Notes: generated by a model from the sequence alone, not told the origin. A stretch of 64,000 nucleotides of DNA from Pedobacter hartonius (GCF_900107535.1 NZ_FNRA01000016.1:1-64000); one strand, 5' to 3'. Numbered from the stretch's first letter, positions 1-7,667 are shown. Translations and numbers: made by a program.

Positions 1-11
1 TCCGTAATGGC

Positions 12-90
12 GGCCAATCTTTTGGCCCAACGATTTCCGTTTTGACTGGCCCAGTATCACCGTTATGCTTGGCCCAATGACTACCGTATT
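12..90. repeat. Degenerate tandem repeats TGGCCCA-N6/7-CCGT, period about 24 bp
   Basis: TGGCCCA occurs at 23-29, 47-53 and 70-76, each followed 6-7 nt later by CCGT. A weaker copy, GGCCAAT, lies at 12-18 just after CCGTAAT. The spacing is 24 then 23 bp, about two helical turns, so all copies face the same side of the DNA. Regularly spaced short direct repeats of this kind are typical operator arrays, for example for MocR or response-regulator proteins. No gene starts to the right of it, so it probably serves a gene beyond the left edge. That role is an inference. Confidence 0.5.
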
Positions 91-98
91 AGACACCA

Positions 99-138
99 TT
101 TGATCCATCCATTTGATTTAACAAATGAATGGATCAAA
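99..138. terminator. Strong inverted repeat, 17-bp stem with one mismatch
   Basis: TTTGATCCATCCATTTG (99-115) pairs with CAAATGAATGGATCAAA (122-138) around a 6-nt loop. It lies about 107 bp past the stop of the leftmost minus-strand small gene. It may be the terminator of the minus-strand glycosyltransferase operon or an operator of the repeat-bearing promoter to its left. There is no clean T-run on either side, so the terminator call is tentative. The rest of 139-244 is AT-rich with nothing else recognisable. Confidence 0.4.
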
Positions 139-244
139 CGGGCAATATATAATCCCTTAATATTATTAAACACATTGTAAAAAAAGATTTAATGAATTAT
201 CATTTAAGGTTACGTTCTGGGGATAATCATTGTTTATTTAGTTA

Positions 245-505
245 TCAGTTTTTCAGGTAAACAAAGTATTTACCGGCAGCTGGCTGCGGCGCTGTTGTAG
301 TTAATGCATTTGCGATGTAGCTTCTCAATCTGACACTTATAAAAGTTAGCTGGACGGGGGGAGAACCGGGACCCACATATACCAAAATTGCACAGATTAT
401 AAAACCTGTGGTACAAGTAGGTTTTATTATGATAAGTATATAATTAGCCGGTAAAGTGGGGTCAGGATTAGCACCTGGCACATAGGCATACCAATATCTA
501 GGCAT
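245..505 (-). CDS. Small WY-motif protein, paralog 1 (86 aa), unknown function
   Basis: I do not recognise this family. The 86-residue product starts with a WYAY motif (residues 5-8), has two cysteines in its middle (CTTGFIICAIL), a helix-like YIANAL stretch and the ending FVYLKN. It shares this plan with the products at 597-926 and 3883-4134: an early WY(A/Q)(F/Y), then DP, a central C..G..ICA segment, YI..AL, QPA and FVYLK. It has no signal peptide, and its hydrophobic stretches are short. It is the last gene of the minus-strand unit 2289-245, after two GT2 glycosyltransferases and a sister WY protein. A role as substrate, scaffold or partner of the glycosyltransferases is inferred only from this linkage. 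Confidence 0.7.
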   Translation of the reverse strand: MPRYWYAYVPGANPDPTLPANYILIIIKPTCTTGFIICAILVYVGPGSPPVQLTFISVRLRSYIANALTTTAPQPAAGKYFVYLKN

Positions 506-596
506 ATAATAGGATACTTTTATACATCAAAAGTATCTCAAAACTTTAAGTTACGCCTACTCTGTTGCCAGGATTTTCGGCTTCCTCCTTATCACC

Positions 597-926
597 TCAA
601 ACCTGCTGTTGTTGATTTTCCTGCAAAAAATCAGGCTGTCTCGGCGTACCAGAAGCAGGCACCGCAGACATTCGTACTTCCAGTGGCACCGGCGGAAAAT
701 CCGAAGCAGGTTGTCCTTTTCCTTTTGCCAGTGCCCTGATGATATAAAACAGTAATCCTGGTGTACCTTCTAAATCTGGTCGTCTCTCAGGGTCATCAGG
801 AATTTCGTCAGCGAAGACAGCAGCTAAATAAGGGCCATCTACAGTATCCGGAGCTTTTTCTAAAATAGTATAACTATCAGGATCACAAATGTCCAGTTCA
901 TTATTAATAAATTGGTACCAAGGCAT
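597..926 (-). CDS. Small WY-motif protein, paralog 2 (109 aa), unknown function
   Basis: This is an unrecognised 109-residue protein starting MPWYQFI. It shares a framework with the other two WY proteins: DPDSYTI, a middle YLAAVFA where the sisters have ICAIY, LLFYIIRALAKG where the sisters have YI..AL, and a QPA triplet. The central cysteines are missing here, and the tail is longer, ending in a Pro/Gln-rich stretch (about residues 75-109) in place of the FVYLK end. It lies 23 bp downstream of a GT2 gene and 91 bp upstream of the third small gene, in the same minus-strand unit. It is acidic in the middle and has no membrane segment. Confidence 0.7.
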   Translation of the reverse strand: MPWYQFINNELDICDPDSYTILEKAPDTVDGPYLAAVFADEIPDDPERRPDLEGTPGLLFYIIRALAKGKGQPASDFPPVPLEVRMSAVPASGTPRQPDFLQENQQQQV

Positions 927-949
927 AAGGTTATATTTTAATATTAAGC

Positions 950-1627
950 CTACTCTGTTTCAGGGTTTTCGGCATGTCCCTCAAATTCCACATCCATCCA
1001 GTTTGAAGCATTTTTTTTATGTCTCGGATCTTCAAATGGTTTCAGTGTAGTATTATTTGCATGTAGCGTGGCAATAAAGCCTTCGGAATAATCATGTGCA
1101 ATTATTTTAGCACCTTTATTCCATACATAATCATAATCTTCCCCAATGTTCACATCTCTAAAAGGATGTTTTTCCCAGAATGATCTGCGGTACGCCAGCG
1201 TAGCGCCGGATAACCAGGGTTCTTTTGTATTAGGATTTTCATAATTCCAGAATTTCTTGACTAAAGGAGAGAAAAACATAATCTTATTCAATCCGCAGAT
1301 ATCTGCATCGGAGCTTTCCAGTACAGTTAATTGTCTGCTGATCCAGTCGTGTGCATACCAGTCATCGTCATCCCAGTGCATAATGATCTCACCTCTGGAT
1401 TTTTCACACGCATAATTGCGTTTTTTTCCAATACTGCCAATAGGTTCAGAATAGAAATATTTGATCCGGTGATGATCAGGTAACAGATGCCCTACAGATT
1501 CCTTTCCGTCATCTATAATTACCAGCTCTGCATTTCTAAAAGTCTGATTTAGAAAATGGCCGACCGCTAAAGGGACAAAATTAGGCCTGTTAGCCGTCAG
1601 CATGATACAGGATACATAAGGTGTCAT
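950..1627 (-). CDS. GT2-type glycosyltransferase, set A, copy 1
   Basis: This is a compact (225 aa) GT-A-fold glycosyltransferase of family 2. Visible marks are VSCIMLTANR at the start of the nucleotide-sugar fold, IDDG at 38-41, and WDDDDW at 85-90, the metal and nucleotide-sugar binding DXD. A GEDYDYVW block and a C-terminal histidine region (HANNTT, PRHKK) complete it. It has no membrane segment, so it is a soluble or peripheral cytoplasmic enzyme. Its ATG overlaps the stop of the upstream paralog by 4 bp (ATGA), which suggests translational coupling. Donor and acceptor cannot be read from the sequence. It is one of five set A paralogs in the island. Confidence 0.88.
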   Translation of the reverse strand: MTPYVSCIMLTANRPNFVPLAVGHFLNQTFRNAELVIIDDGKESVGHLLPDHHRIKYFYSEPIGSIGKKRNYACEKSRGEIIMHWDDDDWYAHDWISRQLTVLESSDADICGLNKIMFFSPLVKKFWNYENPNTKEPWLSGATLAYRRSFWEKHPFRDVNIGEDYDYVWNKGAKIIAHDYSEGFIATLHANNTTLKPFEDPRHKKNASNWMDVEFEGHAENPETE

Positions 1628-2289
1628 GATTCAGTTTCTTGAGTTGGTTCTTTCCATCCTACGGCCTGTTTTTTATGTTTTGGATTCTCTACAGGTTTGA
1701 TACTAGTATTATGTGCATGAAGAATAGCTACAAATCCATGGATATAATCCATCGCAAAGATTTTTGCGCCGGAATTCCAGACAAAGTCATAGTCTTCTCC
1801 AACCTGGATATCGATAAAAGGATGTTTTTCCCAAAAGTATTTGCGGTAGGCCATGGTAGCCCCGCATAACCAGGGTTTTTCTTGATCAGTATCCATATAC
1901 ATCCATCTTTTTTCTATGGAAGGGGAATAGAAAATCACCTGGTTCAGGCCGGTTATATCTGCACCAGATTTGTTCTGAGCTTCAACTTGCCGGCTGATCC
2001 AGTCTGGAGCATACCAGTCATCATCATCCCAATGCATGATAAATTCACCTTCGGCTTTTTCGCAGGCTTTATTTCTTTTGATCCCGATAGTGCCAATAGG
2101 TTCAGAATAGAAATACTTGATCTTCGGGTTGTCAGGAATGAGCGAATAAGCGGGCTCTTTGCCATCATCGATGATCACCAGCTCTGCATTCGGGTAATCC
2201 TGTGCTAAAAAATATTGAATAGCAAAAGGAATATATTTTTGCCTGTTGGCAGTAGGCATGATACAGGATACAAGTGGTAGTTCAATCAT
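1624..2289 (-). CDS. GT2-type glycosyltransferase, set A, copy 2
   Basis: This 221-aa paralog of the preceding enzyme has MPTANR at 11-16, IDDG at 40-43, WDDDDW at 87-92, GEDYDFVW near 164-171 and the C-terminal LHAHNTS and PKHKK region. It is the first gene of the minus-strand unit that continues through a second set A gene and two WY small proteins. Its promoter region holds the shared 14-bp palindrome at 2345-2358 and a TAATTTTA -7 box at 2314-2321. The start gives the standard MIELPLVSC amino end seen in the other set A copies. The sugar transferred is unknown. Confidence 0.88.
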   Translation of the reverse strand: MIELPLVSCIMPTANRQKYIPFAIQYFLAQDYPNAELVIIDDGKEPAYSLIPDNPKIKYFYSEPIGTIGIKRNKACEKAEGEFIMHWDDDDWYAPDWISRQVEAQNKSGADITGLNQVIFYSPSIEKRWMYMDTDQEKPWLCGATMAYRKYFWEKHPFIDIQVGEDYDFVWNSGAKIFAMDYIHGFVAILHAHNTSIKPVENPKHKKQAVGWKEPTQETES

Positions 2290-2313
2290 AAATATTGTGT
2301 TTTTTGTTGAAAT

Positions 2314-2358
2314 TAAAATTAGAAAAAATAGAAGTGCAGCAACAGGGCCAGCTGTCCC
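2314..2358 (-). promoter_or_regulatory. Shared operator plus -7 box, copy 1
   Basis: On the plus strand GGGCCAGCTGTCCC lies at 2345-2358, a 14-bp palindrome with one mismatched pair. Reading the minus strand, it is followed after exactly 23 nt by TAATTTTA (2321-2314), resembling the Bacteroidota -7 element TAnnTTTG. The ATG at 2289 follows about 25 nt later. The same layout recurs at 4158-4201, 7687-7731 and 9747-9791. The position just upstream of the -33 region suggests an activator site. The binding protein is unknown. Confidence 0.6.
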
Positions 2359-2452
2359 ATAAAGCAGATGAGTAAGTTTAGTGCTTCATTTTCTTATTAA
2401 CTTGTAAGAACTAATCAAGCCAGGATTGTCTACATAAAACCCTAAATTCCAT

Positions 2453-3178
2453 ATGGATAACAAAAAGAATATCGATATCATTATTTTGAGTTATGCACAG
2501 AATGATGAATTAAAAGCAGTTACTGTTGACTGTATTCGGTCTTTAATCAAATCAGACGATCCTGAGGAGATTAAATTCAACATCATAGTAATTGAGTCAC
2601 AAAAGCAATTGAAGCCTTTCCAGTATGAGGGTACCACTACAATATACCCGGATACAGAGTTTGGGTATAACAGGTATATGAACATTGGCATTGAGATGAC
2701 TTCGTCACCTTTTATCTGTCTATGTAACAACGACCTGATCTTTCATGCCCAATGGGCTACCAATATGTTAAAGGCCTTTGAGCTTTATGATCTCCCGAGC
2801 GGTTCCCCGGCTTGTTCAATACACCATCCCACAGTAGGATTTAAACTCGATGGACGTATTTATTACGGTTACCGGACCAGGCACGAAATTGCCGGCTGGT
2901 GTCTTTTTTTTAAAAGGGATATTTTAAGGCTTACCGGAAAACTGGATGAGAACTTCAGGTTCTGGGCAGCAGATGATGATTATGCAACGATATTAAGGAT
3001 TCTGAATCTAAGGCATGCGCTGGTTACCTCTTCTATTGTAGACCATGTCAAAAGCAAAACCTTAGAGAATCAAACAGAAGAGAGGCAGGAAGAACTTACT
3101 TTTGGACAGGTCTTTTATTACGAGAAAAAATGGAATTACCGTTTGGGCGCAAGATGGGTACCGGTTACATTAGTCTAG
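2453..3178 (+). CDS. GT2-type glycosyltransferase, set C, copy 1
   Basis: This is a 241-aa glycosyltransferase of the family 2 rhamnosyltransferase-like kind. The N-terminal IDIIILSYAQN strand is followed by YNRYMNIG and CLCNNDLIF (91-97), where NND stands in the place of DXD. GWCLFFKR and AADDDYA (about 173) form the acceptor side. The end FYYEKKWNYRLG is shared with the set C copy at 4903. It is soluble and has no signal. It is transcribed divergently from the set A operon at 2289, and its last 9 bp overlap the end of the convergent set B gene. Substrates cannot be told from sequence. Confidence 0.85.
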   Translation: MDNKKNIDIIILSYAQNDELKAVTVDCIRSLIKSDDPEEIKFNIIVIESQKQLKPFQYEGTTTIYPDTEFGYNRYMNIGIEMTSSPFICLCNNDLIFHAQWATNMLKAFELYDLPSGSPACSIHHPTVGFKLDGRIYYGYRTRHEIAGWCLFFKRDILRLTGKLDENFRFWAADDDYATILRILNLRHALVTSSIVDHVKSKTLENQTEERQEELTFGQVFYYEKKWNYRLGARWVPVTLV

Positions 3179-3871
3179 GCTAATCAATTTTTTAATGGTG
3201 TTAGCTGTCTCATCGTCTAACACCTCGCTTTTTTTGATAAAATATTCAAAATGTGTGTAGTTCCAGGTGTTTTCCCCATGGTAGATATAAATATAGAGAA
3301 AAGGTACTGCATCTATATGGTATAAAATCTTTCTGGCGTCCAGAAATTTAATGATATGGGTATCTTCTCCTTTATCCAGATGTGCATACTGATTTTGAAA
3401 GATGATTTCCTTTCTGCACATCAAACTGCCATCCCAGGTATAAGGGAAGGATAAATAGGCTTTTCCTGAAGTAAAATCATACAGCAGCACCCTTGTTAAG
3501 ATACTTGCCTGGTAACCCTGACCTGTGGTTTGCATGCTATTGTATTGATAAGATAACCGGCTACCATGATACCAGTCATCATCATCCCAGATACAAATAT
3601 AATCGCCGCTGCATTCCGCTATGGCTTCATTCCTGGCATTACCCACCGTTTCATCATTATTACGTTCCACCCTCAAAATATTAAGTTCTACCTGGTGCAG
3701 AACATGATTGATAACCATCGGTGTCTGTTTATCATTTTTAGGATAAGAAATCACCAGTTCCTTATTGGGATAATTTTGTGCTGCAAAGCAGGATATTGCC
3801 CTTTGTAGGACGATCGGCCGGTTGTTAGTGATACAGATACAGGAGATTAAAGGATAGGGTAAACTCATCAT
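3170..3871 (-). CDS. GT2-type glycosyltransferase, set B, copy 1
   Basis: This 233-aa GT-A enzyme begins LISCICITNNRP, has NKELVISYP in place of the IDDG loop of set A, and carries WDDDDW at 95-100. The region GEDTHIIKFL and a tyrosine-rich segment (FLYIYIYHGENTW) follow, also present in the set B copy at 6307. It lies 11 bp downstream of the WY protein gene at 3883-4134, so the two form an operon under operator copy 2. Its stop overlaps the stop of the convergent set C gene. Its function beyond sugar transfer is unknown. Confidence 0.86.
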   Translation of the reverse strand: MMSLPYPLISCICITNNRPIVLQRAISCFAAQNYPNKELVISYPKNDKQTPMVINHVLHQVELNILRVERNNDETVGNARNEAIAECSGDYICIWDDDDWYHGSRLSYQYNSMQTTGQGYQASILTRVLLYDFTSGKAYLSFPYTWDGSLMCRKEIIFQNQYAHLDKGEDTHIIKFLDARKILYHIDAVPFLYIYIYHGENTWNYTHFEYFIKKSEVLDDETANTIKKLISLD

Positions 3872-3882
3872 AATAGTTTTAA

Positions 3883-4134
3883 TTAATGTTTCAGATATAC
3901 AAACTTCCTTGCATTGTAAGGTTCAGCGGGCTGTATCATACGTGTAACCAGCGCCTCTTTAATATACTCCTGAAGGTTGGACGATAGTGGATCTGCCGGG
4001 TGCATTCCATTGTCTGTAGCATATATTGCACAGATCTGCGTGCCGCAAAGGCAGTCATGTTTAATAGTTATCCTGTAATAGGATAAGACATCGAGTGGGT
4101 CGCTTCCAATAAACGCGTACCATGATTTTGACAT
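3883..4134 (-). CDS. Small WY-motif protein, paralog 3 (83 aa), unknown function
   Basis: This 83-residue protein starts MSKSWYAFIGSDP and ends KFVYLKH. The centre carries CLCGTQICAIYA, with three cysteines close together, then LQEYIKEAL and a QPA triplet. It is the clearest sister of the 86-aa protein at 245-505. It is the first gene after an operator/-7 pair and is followed 11 bp later by a set B glycosyltransferase. The association of this family with glycosyltransferases therefore occurs in two separate operons of the window. No known domain is recognised. A metal-binding or disulphide role for the cysteines is possible but unproven. Confidence 0.72.
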   Translation of the reverse strand: MSKSWYAFIGSDPLDVLSYYRITIKHDCLCGTQICAIYATDNGMHPADPLSSNLQEYIKEALVTRMIQPAEPYNARKFVYLKH

Positions 4135-4157
4135 AATTTAAGTATTGTTTTCCGGCA

Positions 4158-4201
4158 TAAAATTATAGAATTGATCATCGAAGGGCAGGGGCAGATGTCC
4201 C
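4158..4201 (-). promoter_or_regulatory. Shared operator plus -7 box, copy 2
   Basis: GGGGCAGATGTCCC lies at 4188-4201 on the plus strand. On the minus strand, TAATTTTA (4165-4158) follows after 22 nt, and the ATG of the WY protein lies at 4134. A second, weaker copy, TGGTCAAATGTCCC, lies at 4232-4245 in the same divergent intergenic region. As in the other copies, the operator is followed on the plus strand by ATAA. Confidence 0.55.
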
Positions 4202-4322
4202 ATAATCTTTGACGGCATCCTAAGATGGATTTGGTCAAATGTCCCAAAAAGCAAAATAGGGGTTCAAAAGTTTCTTTTCTTGGTAACTTGGGTTAACTAA
4301 ATAAACCTTGAACCGCATTACT

Positions 4323-4886
4323 ATGAAATTAATAGAGAAAATTGATCGTCATGAAGTCCTCAGGCGATGGGCAGTAGGTGAAGTCTATTCTGAATTTTTT
4401 AATCCCTTATATGAATCTAACCGTGAAGAAACACTGTCAATGCTGTTGTCAGGCAGTCATTATCTGGAAAGGGAAGGTATCAGTAATGTATTGGAATTTA
4501 AACAGGGACTGGTAGATTCAATATCGTTATATATCAACTGGTACAGGGCGCTTCTGGAAATCAATAAGTCAGACCTGGACATGGTGTATACCCTGCAGCT
4601 GCCTGGATGGGAGAGGAATACCGAGGGATCATTTTTAATTTCTGATGCCGCCAGGAATATACATCAGGTACCCTACCTGGATAAGAGAGTAACTTCTATT
4701 TATACCGCTCTTAAAAATAAAGAAGTTAAACTGGAGGGAATTACGCTCTTAGCAGTAGATAAGGTAGGGCCATATGTGGCCGTAGAAGGAACCGGGAGAT
4801 TGACCAGTATCTATATGGCGCAGCAGCTGGAGCATTTAGACCTGATCGATCAAAATAGCGTGGAGGTTACGCTGGGTATATATTAA
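4323..4886 (+). CDS. Unknown 187-aa protein, possible ParB/Srx-like fold
   Basis: I do not recognise this protein. ATG at 4323 is preferred over an in-frame TTG at 4308. The N-terminal half is helical and charged (EKIDRHEVLRRWAVGEVYSE). The C-terminal part reads LLAVDKVGPYVAVEG followed by TGRLTSIYMA, which resembles the V-(D/E)-G-x-x-R helix-cap motif of ParB/sulfiredoxin-like folds that precedes an alanine-rich helix. That resemblance is weak. The gene stands 16 bp upstream of a set C glycosyltransferase in the same direction, so they are probably cotranscribed, and it is divergent from the WY/set B unit. It could be a regulator or an accessory factor of the island. Confidence 0.7.
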   Translation: MKLIEKIDRHEVLRRWAVGEVYSEFFNPLYESNREETLSMLLSGSHYLEREGISNVLEFKQGLVDSISLYINWYRALLEINKSDLDMVYTLQLPGWERNTEGSFLISDAARNIHQVPYLDKRVTSIYTALKNKEVKLEGITLLAVDKVGPYVAVEGTGRLTSIYMAQQLEHLDLIDQNSVEVTLGIY

Positions 4887-4902
4887 TAGCTGAGAAATAC
4901 TT

Positions 4903-5625
4903 ATGGAGAATAAAATTATGGTAGATATGATCATTTTGAGTTATGCGCAAAATGAAGAACTAAAGTTAATGACAGAAAACTGTATCCATTCCCTGGTAGC
5001 TTCGGAAGACCCGGAGCATATTCAATTTAATATAATAGTTATCGAATCAGAGAAGGGTATCGCACCGTATCAATATGAAAATACTACTACGGTTTATCCT
5101 GATGAAATTTTCGGTTACCACAGGTATATGAACATTGGAATCAATATGACTTCATCCCCGTACGTTTGTTTATGTAACAATGACCTGATTTTTCATTCCT
5201 TGTGGGCAACCGAAATACTGAAAGCATTTTCTAAGTACTACGACCTCTCCAGCGCTTCTCCGTATTGCTCAATCCATCACAAAAAAATGGGATTTAATAT
5301 GAATAATGGCATTTATCCGGGTTACCGCATACGTTATGAGGTTGCCGGATGGTGTATTTTTATGAAGCGGGATATCCTGTTAACGACAGGAAAATTAGAT
5401 GAGAATTATGAATTCTGGTGTGCAGATAACGATTACGCCAATACTTTATATGTGCTCAGGATCGGTCATGCCCTGATCTCTACTTCTATTGTAGATCATC
5501 TGGAAAGCCAGACCTTAAACAGCCAGACTCAGGAACGCCAGGATGAACTCACGTCCGAAGAATTCTTTTATTACGAAAAGAAATGGAATCTCCGTTTAGG
5601 CACAGATTGGGAGAAGTTTAGCTAA
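4903..5625 (+). CDS. GT2-type glycosyltransferase, set C, copy 2
   Basis: This 240-aa close paralog of the product at 2453 has MIILSYAQNEEL, YHRYMNIG, CLCNNDLIF at 89-97, GWCIFMKR and WCADNDYA. The shared ending FYYEKKWNLRLG is present. It follows the unknown gene at 4323 by 16 bp. Its stop (TAA, 5623-5625) overlaps the stop of the convergent set A gene (TAG on the minus strand, 5622-5624). A palindrome spans the junction. It is soluble. Donor and acceptor are unknown. Confidence 0.85.
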   Translation: MENKIMVDMIILSYAQNEELKLMTENCIHSLVASEDPEHIQFNIIVIESEKGIAPYQYENTTTVYPDEIFGYHRYMNIGINMTSSPYVCLCNNDLIFHSLWATEILKAFSKYYDLSSASPYCSIHHKKMGFNMNNGIYPGYRIRYEVAGWCIFMKRDILLTTGKLDENYEFWCADNDYANTLYVLRIGHALISTSIVDHLESQTLNSQTQERQDELTSEEFFYYEKKWNLRLGTDWEKFS

Positions 5626-5631
5626 CTTCTC
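5611..5631. terminator. Palindrome across overlapping convergent stops
   Basis: GAGAAGTT (5611-5618) and AACTTCTC (5624-5631) form an 8-bp stem around a 5-nt loop that contains both stop codons. A comparable imperfect palindrome, ATTAGTCTAGGCTAAT at 3169-3184, followed by a T-run, marks the other convergent set C junction. These may be compact bidirectional terminators built into the stop overlap. Confidence 0.4.
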
Positions 5632-6260
5632 TTATGTCTTGGGTTCTCAAAGTATTTAACAGTCGTATTATGAGGATGTAATATGGCAACAAAGCCATCT
5701 ATATAATCATGAGCAAAGGTTTTTGCTCCGGATTTCTTTATGAAATCGTCATCTTCTGCAGTCTGCATATCTTTAAACGGATGCTGTTCCCAGAATGATT
5801 TTCTATAACAGATGGTAGCGCCGTTTAGCCATCCCGGAGTATTAGGGTTATTCCTGTTAAGTGCAGTGCCTTTCCAAAAGGTATCAGTTACGGCTGAAAA
5901 GAAATTTACATGTTCGATTCCACAAATATCTGCTGATGAACTAAGAAGATAATCTACTTGTTTACTGATCCAGTCAGGAGCGCGCCAGTCGTCATCATCC
6001 CAATGCATGATCACCTCTCCATTTGCACGTTCACAAGCATAATTGCGCTTAAGTCCCGTTGTTCCTATAGGGGGTACATAAAAATAATATATTCTAGGAT
6101 CATCTGGCAGGAGTTGAAAGATTGATTCTTTGCCGTCATCAATAATAATCAGTTCCGCATTAGGATAATCCTGCTCCAAAAAATTATTTAGCGCATAGGG
6201 AATATATTTTTGCCTGTTGGCTGTAGGCATGATACAAGATACCAGGGGTTGTTCCGTCAT
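5622..6260 (-). CDS. GT2-type glycosyltransferase, set A, copy 3
   Basis: This 212-aa set A enzyme has MPTANR at 11-16, IDDG near 40-43, WDDDDW at 87-92 and the C-terminal FENPRHKRS. It is the last gene of the minus-strand unit set A (7667), set B (7026), set A (6260) and is 46 bp from the set B gene. It differs from copies 1 and 2 in the acceptor half (NRNNPNTPGWLNG), where it resembles the copy at 9090. This fits divergence in acceptor specificity on a constant donor-binding half. Confidence 0.87.
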   Translation of the reverse strand: MTEQPLVSCIMPTANRQKYIPYALNNFLEQDYPNAELIIIDDGKESIFQLLPDDPRIYYFYVPPIGTTGLKRNYACERANGEVIMHWDDDDWRAPDWISKQVDYLLSSSADICGIEHVNFFSAVTDTFWKGTALNRNNPNTPGWLNGATICYRKSFWEQHPFKDMQTAEDDDFIKKSGAKTFAHDYIDGFVAILHPHNTTVKYFENPRHKRS

Positions 6261-6306
6261 TGTTTTTTTAAATTAGAAATGAAATTTTTTGTCTGGAGTC
6301 AGATGC

Positions 6307-7026
6307 TCAATACACAAGCTCGATCTGTTGTTCGTAATAAATACGGATATTTTGTGCAGTTTCTTGATCTAACTGTTGGCTTCTGCTGGAGAAAAAATGA
6401 TAATAGGAGTGATCAAGCGCATTTTTTCCATGATAAACAAATATATAGAGATACGGTGCATCATCAATTTTCTGTAATAGCTTGATTGATTCCAGCGATT
6501 TTAACAATGAGGTGTCTTCAGCAATGTTTGTGTTGGAGTAGGGATATCGTATGATCAAATCCTTTCTGCAGATCAGGCTGCCACCCCAATAGGAGGGAAA
6601 AGAACTATAGGCTTTTTGGGTATTAGCATTATACAGGAGAATATGGGACAGGATACCTGCCTGGAAATATTTACCCTGACCCTGAAGGCTGTTAAACTGG
6701 TGTGCCAGCCTATTCGTATAATATATGTCGTCATCATCCCAGGTACAAATATAATCACCCTCGCAATGATGGATCGCCAGATTTTTTGCTTTTCCGATAG
6801 AATCAGAAGCATTCCGTTCAACAGGTATAATATTAAGGTCAGAAGTTTCCAATAGCCTGTTTAACAGGTTTTTGGTTGCTATATCAGTGCTGGGGTAAGA
6901 GATCACCAATTCCCTGTTGGGATAATTTTGGGCGTCGAAATTGACAATAGCCTTTAAGAGTAACGATGGCCTGTTATCTGTAATGCATAAACAGGACACC
7001 AGTGGATGTGTGAGTTTTACCTTCAT
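6307..7026 (-). CDS. GT2-type glycosyltransferase, set B, copy 2
   Basis: This 239-aa paralog of the product at 3170 has LVSCLCITDNRP, NRELVISYP, a WDDDDI motif at 96-101 (isoleucine in place of the second tryptophan) and the tyrosine-rich YLYIFVYHGKNA. Its start codon overlaps the stop of the upstream set A gene by 4 bp. In this operon a set B gene sits between two set A genes, whereas at 3170 a set B gene is paired with a WY protein. The island thus behaves like shuffled modules. Confidence 0.86.
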   Translation of the reverse strand: MKVKLTHPLVSCLCITDNRPSLLLKAIVNFDAQNYPNRELVISYPSTDIATKNLLNRLLETSDLNIIPVERNASDSIGKAKNLAIHHCEGDYICTWDDDDIYYTNRLAHQFNSLQGQGKYFQAGILSHILLYNANTQKAYSSFPSYWGGSLICRKDLIIRYPYSNTNIAEDTSLLKSLESIKLLQKIDDAPYLYIFVYHGKNALDHSYYHFFSSRSQQLDQETAQNIRIYYEQQIELVY

Positions 7027-7667
7027 AGAACTTTCGCTTTTTTGTGTCTTGGATTTTCAAATTCTCTGATAACCGTATTTTTGGGATGTAAAAGACATAC
7101 AAAGCCATCCCGGTAATCATGTATGTAAAGCTTTGCCCCGTTGTTTTGTATAAAGTCGTCATCTTCGCCCCGCTGCAGATCCTTAAACGGATGTTTTTCC
7201 CAGAATGATTTCTGATAGGCCATGGTGGCGCCATGAACCCAGTTCATAGGATTGGGCATGCCCTCGTATTGCCTTAAAACAGTGAAAAACTTGTTGGTAA
7301 TGGGAATATAGTAGTGTACATGCTGGATACCACAGATATCTGCCCCCGAGGATAATAAAAAATGTACCTGCGCGCTGATCCAGTCTTCAGCATGCCAATC
7401 GTCGTCATCCCAGTGTACGATAATCTGGCCATTCGATTTCTCACAGGCGTAATTTCTTTTCAAGCCAATACTTCCAACAGGGTCAGTATAATAATACCAG
7501 ATCAAAGGATGTTCCGGTATGAGGTGTGCTACCGATTCTTTTCCGTCATCAATAACGATCAGTTCTGCATTTGGATAATCCTGCTGTAAAAAATACCTGA
7601 TTGCAAAGGGAACATACTTTTCCCTATTTGCTGTAGGCATGATACAAGATACTAGAGGAGGGTTCAT
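7023..7667 (-). CDS. GT2-type glycosyltransferase, set A, copy 4
   Basis: This 214-aa enzyme has the set A plan: MNPPLVSCIMPTANR start, IDDG near 39-42, WDDDDW at 86-91, GEDDDFI and FENPRHKK end. It is the first gene of a three-gene minus-strand unit and carries the shared operator (7718-7731) and -7 box upstream. It is divergent from a GT10-like gene starting at 7800. It is soluble, with no signal peptide. Confidence 0.87.
   Translation of the reverse strand: MNPPLVSCIMPTANREKYVPFAIRYFLQQDYPNAELIVIDDGKESVAHLIPEHPLIWYYYTDPVGSIGLKRNYACEKSNGQIIVHWDDDDWHAEDWISAQVHFLLSSGADICGIQHVHYYIPITNKFFTVLRQYEGMPNPMNWVHGATMAYQKSFWEKHPFKDLQRGEDDDFIQNNGAKLYIHDYRDGFVCLLHPKNTVIREFENPRHKKAKVL

Noticed and set aside
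12..90. Short TGGCCCA repeats as a CRISPR array
   Set aside because: The repeat core is only 7 bp, the copies are degenerate, there are only three to four of them, and no cas gene is near.
1639..2208. Two open frames on the plus strand (1639-1869 and 1882-2208) inside the set A glycosyltransferase
   Set aside because: They are antisense to a gene with clear GT2 motifs, have low-complexity translations and no homology I can recognise.
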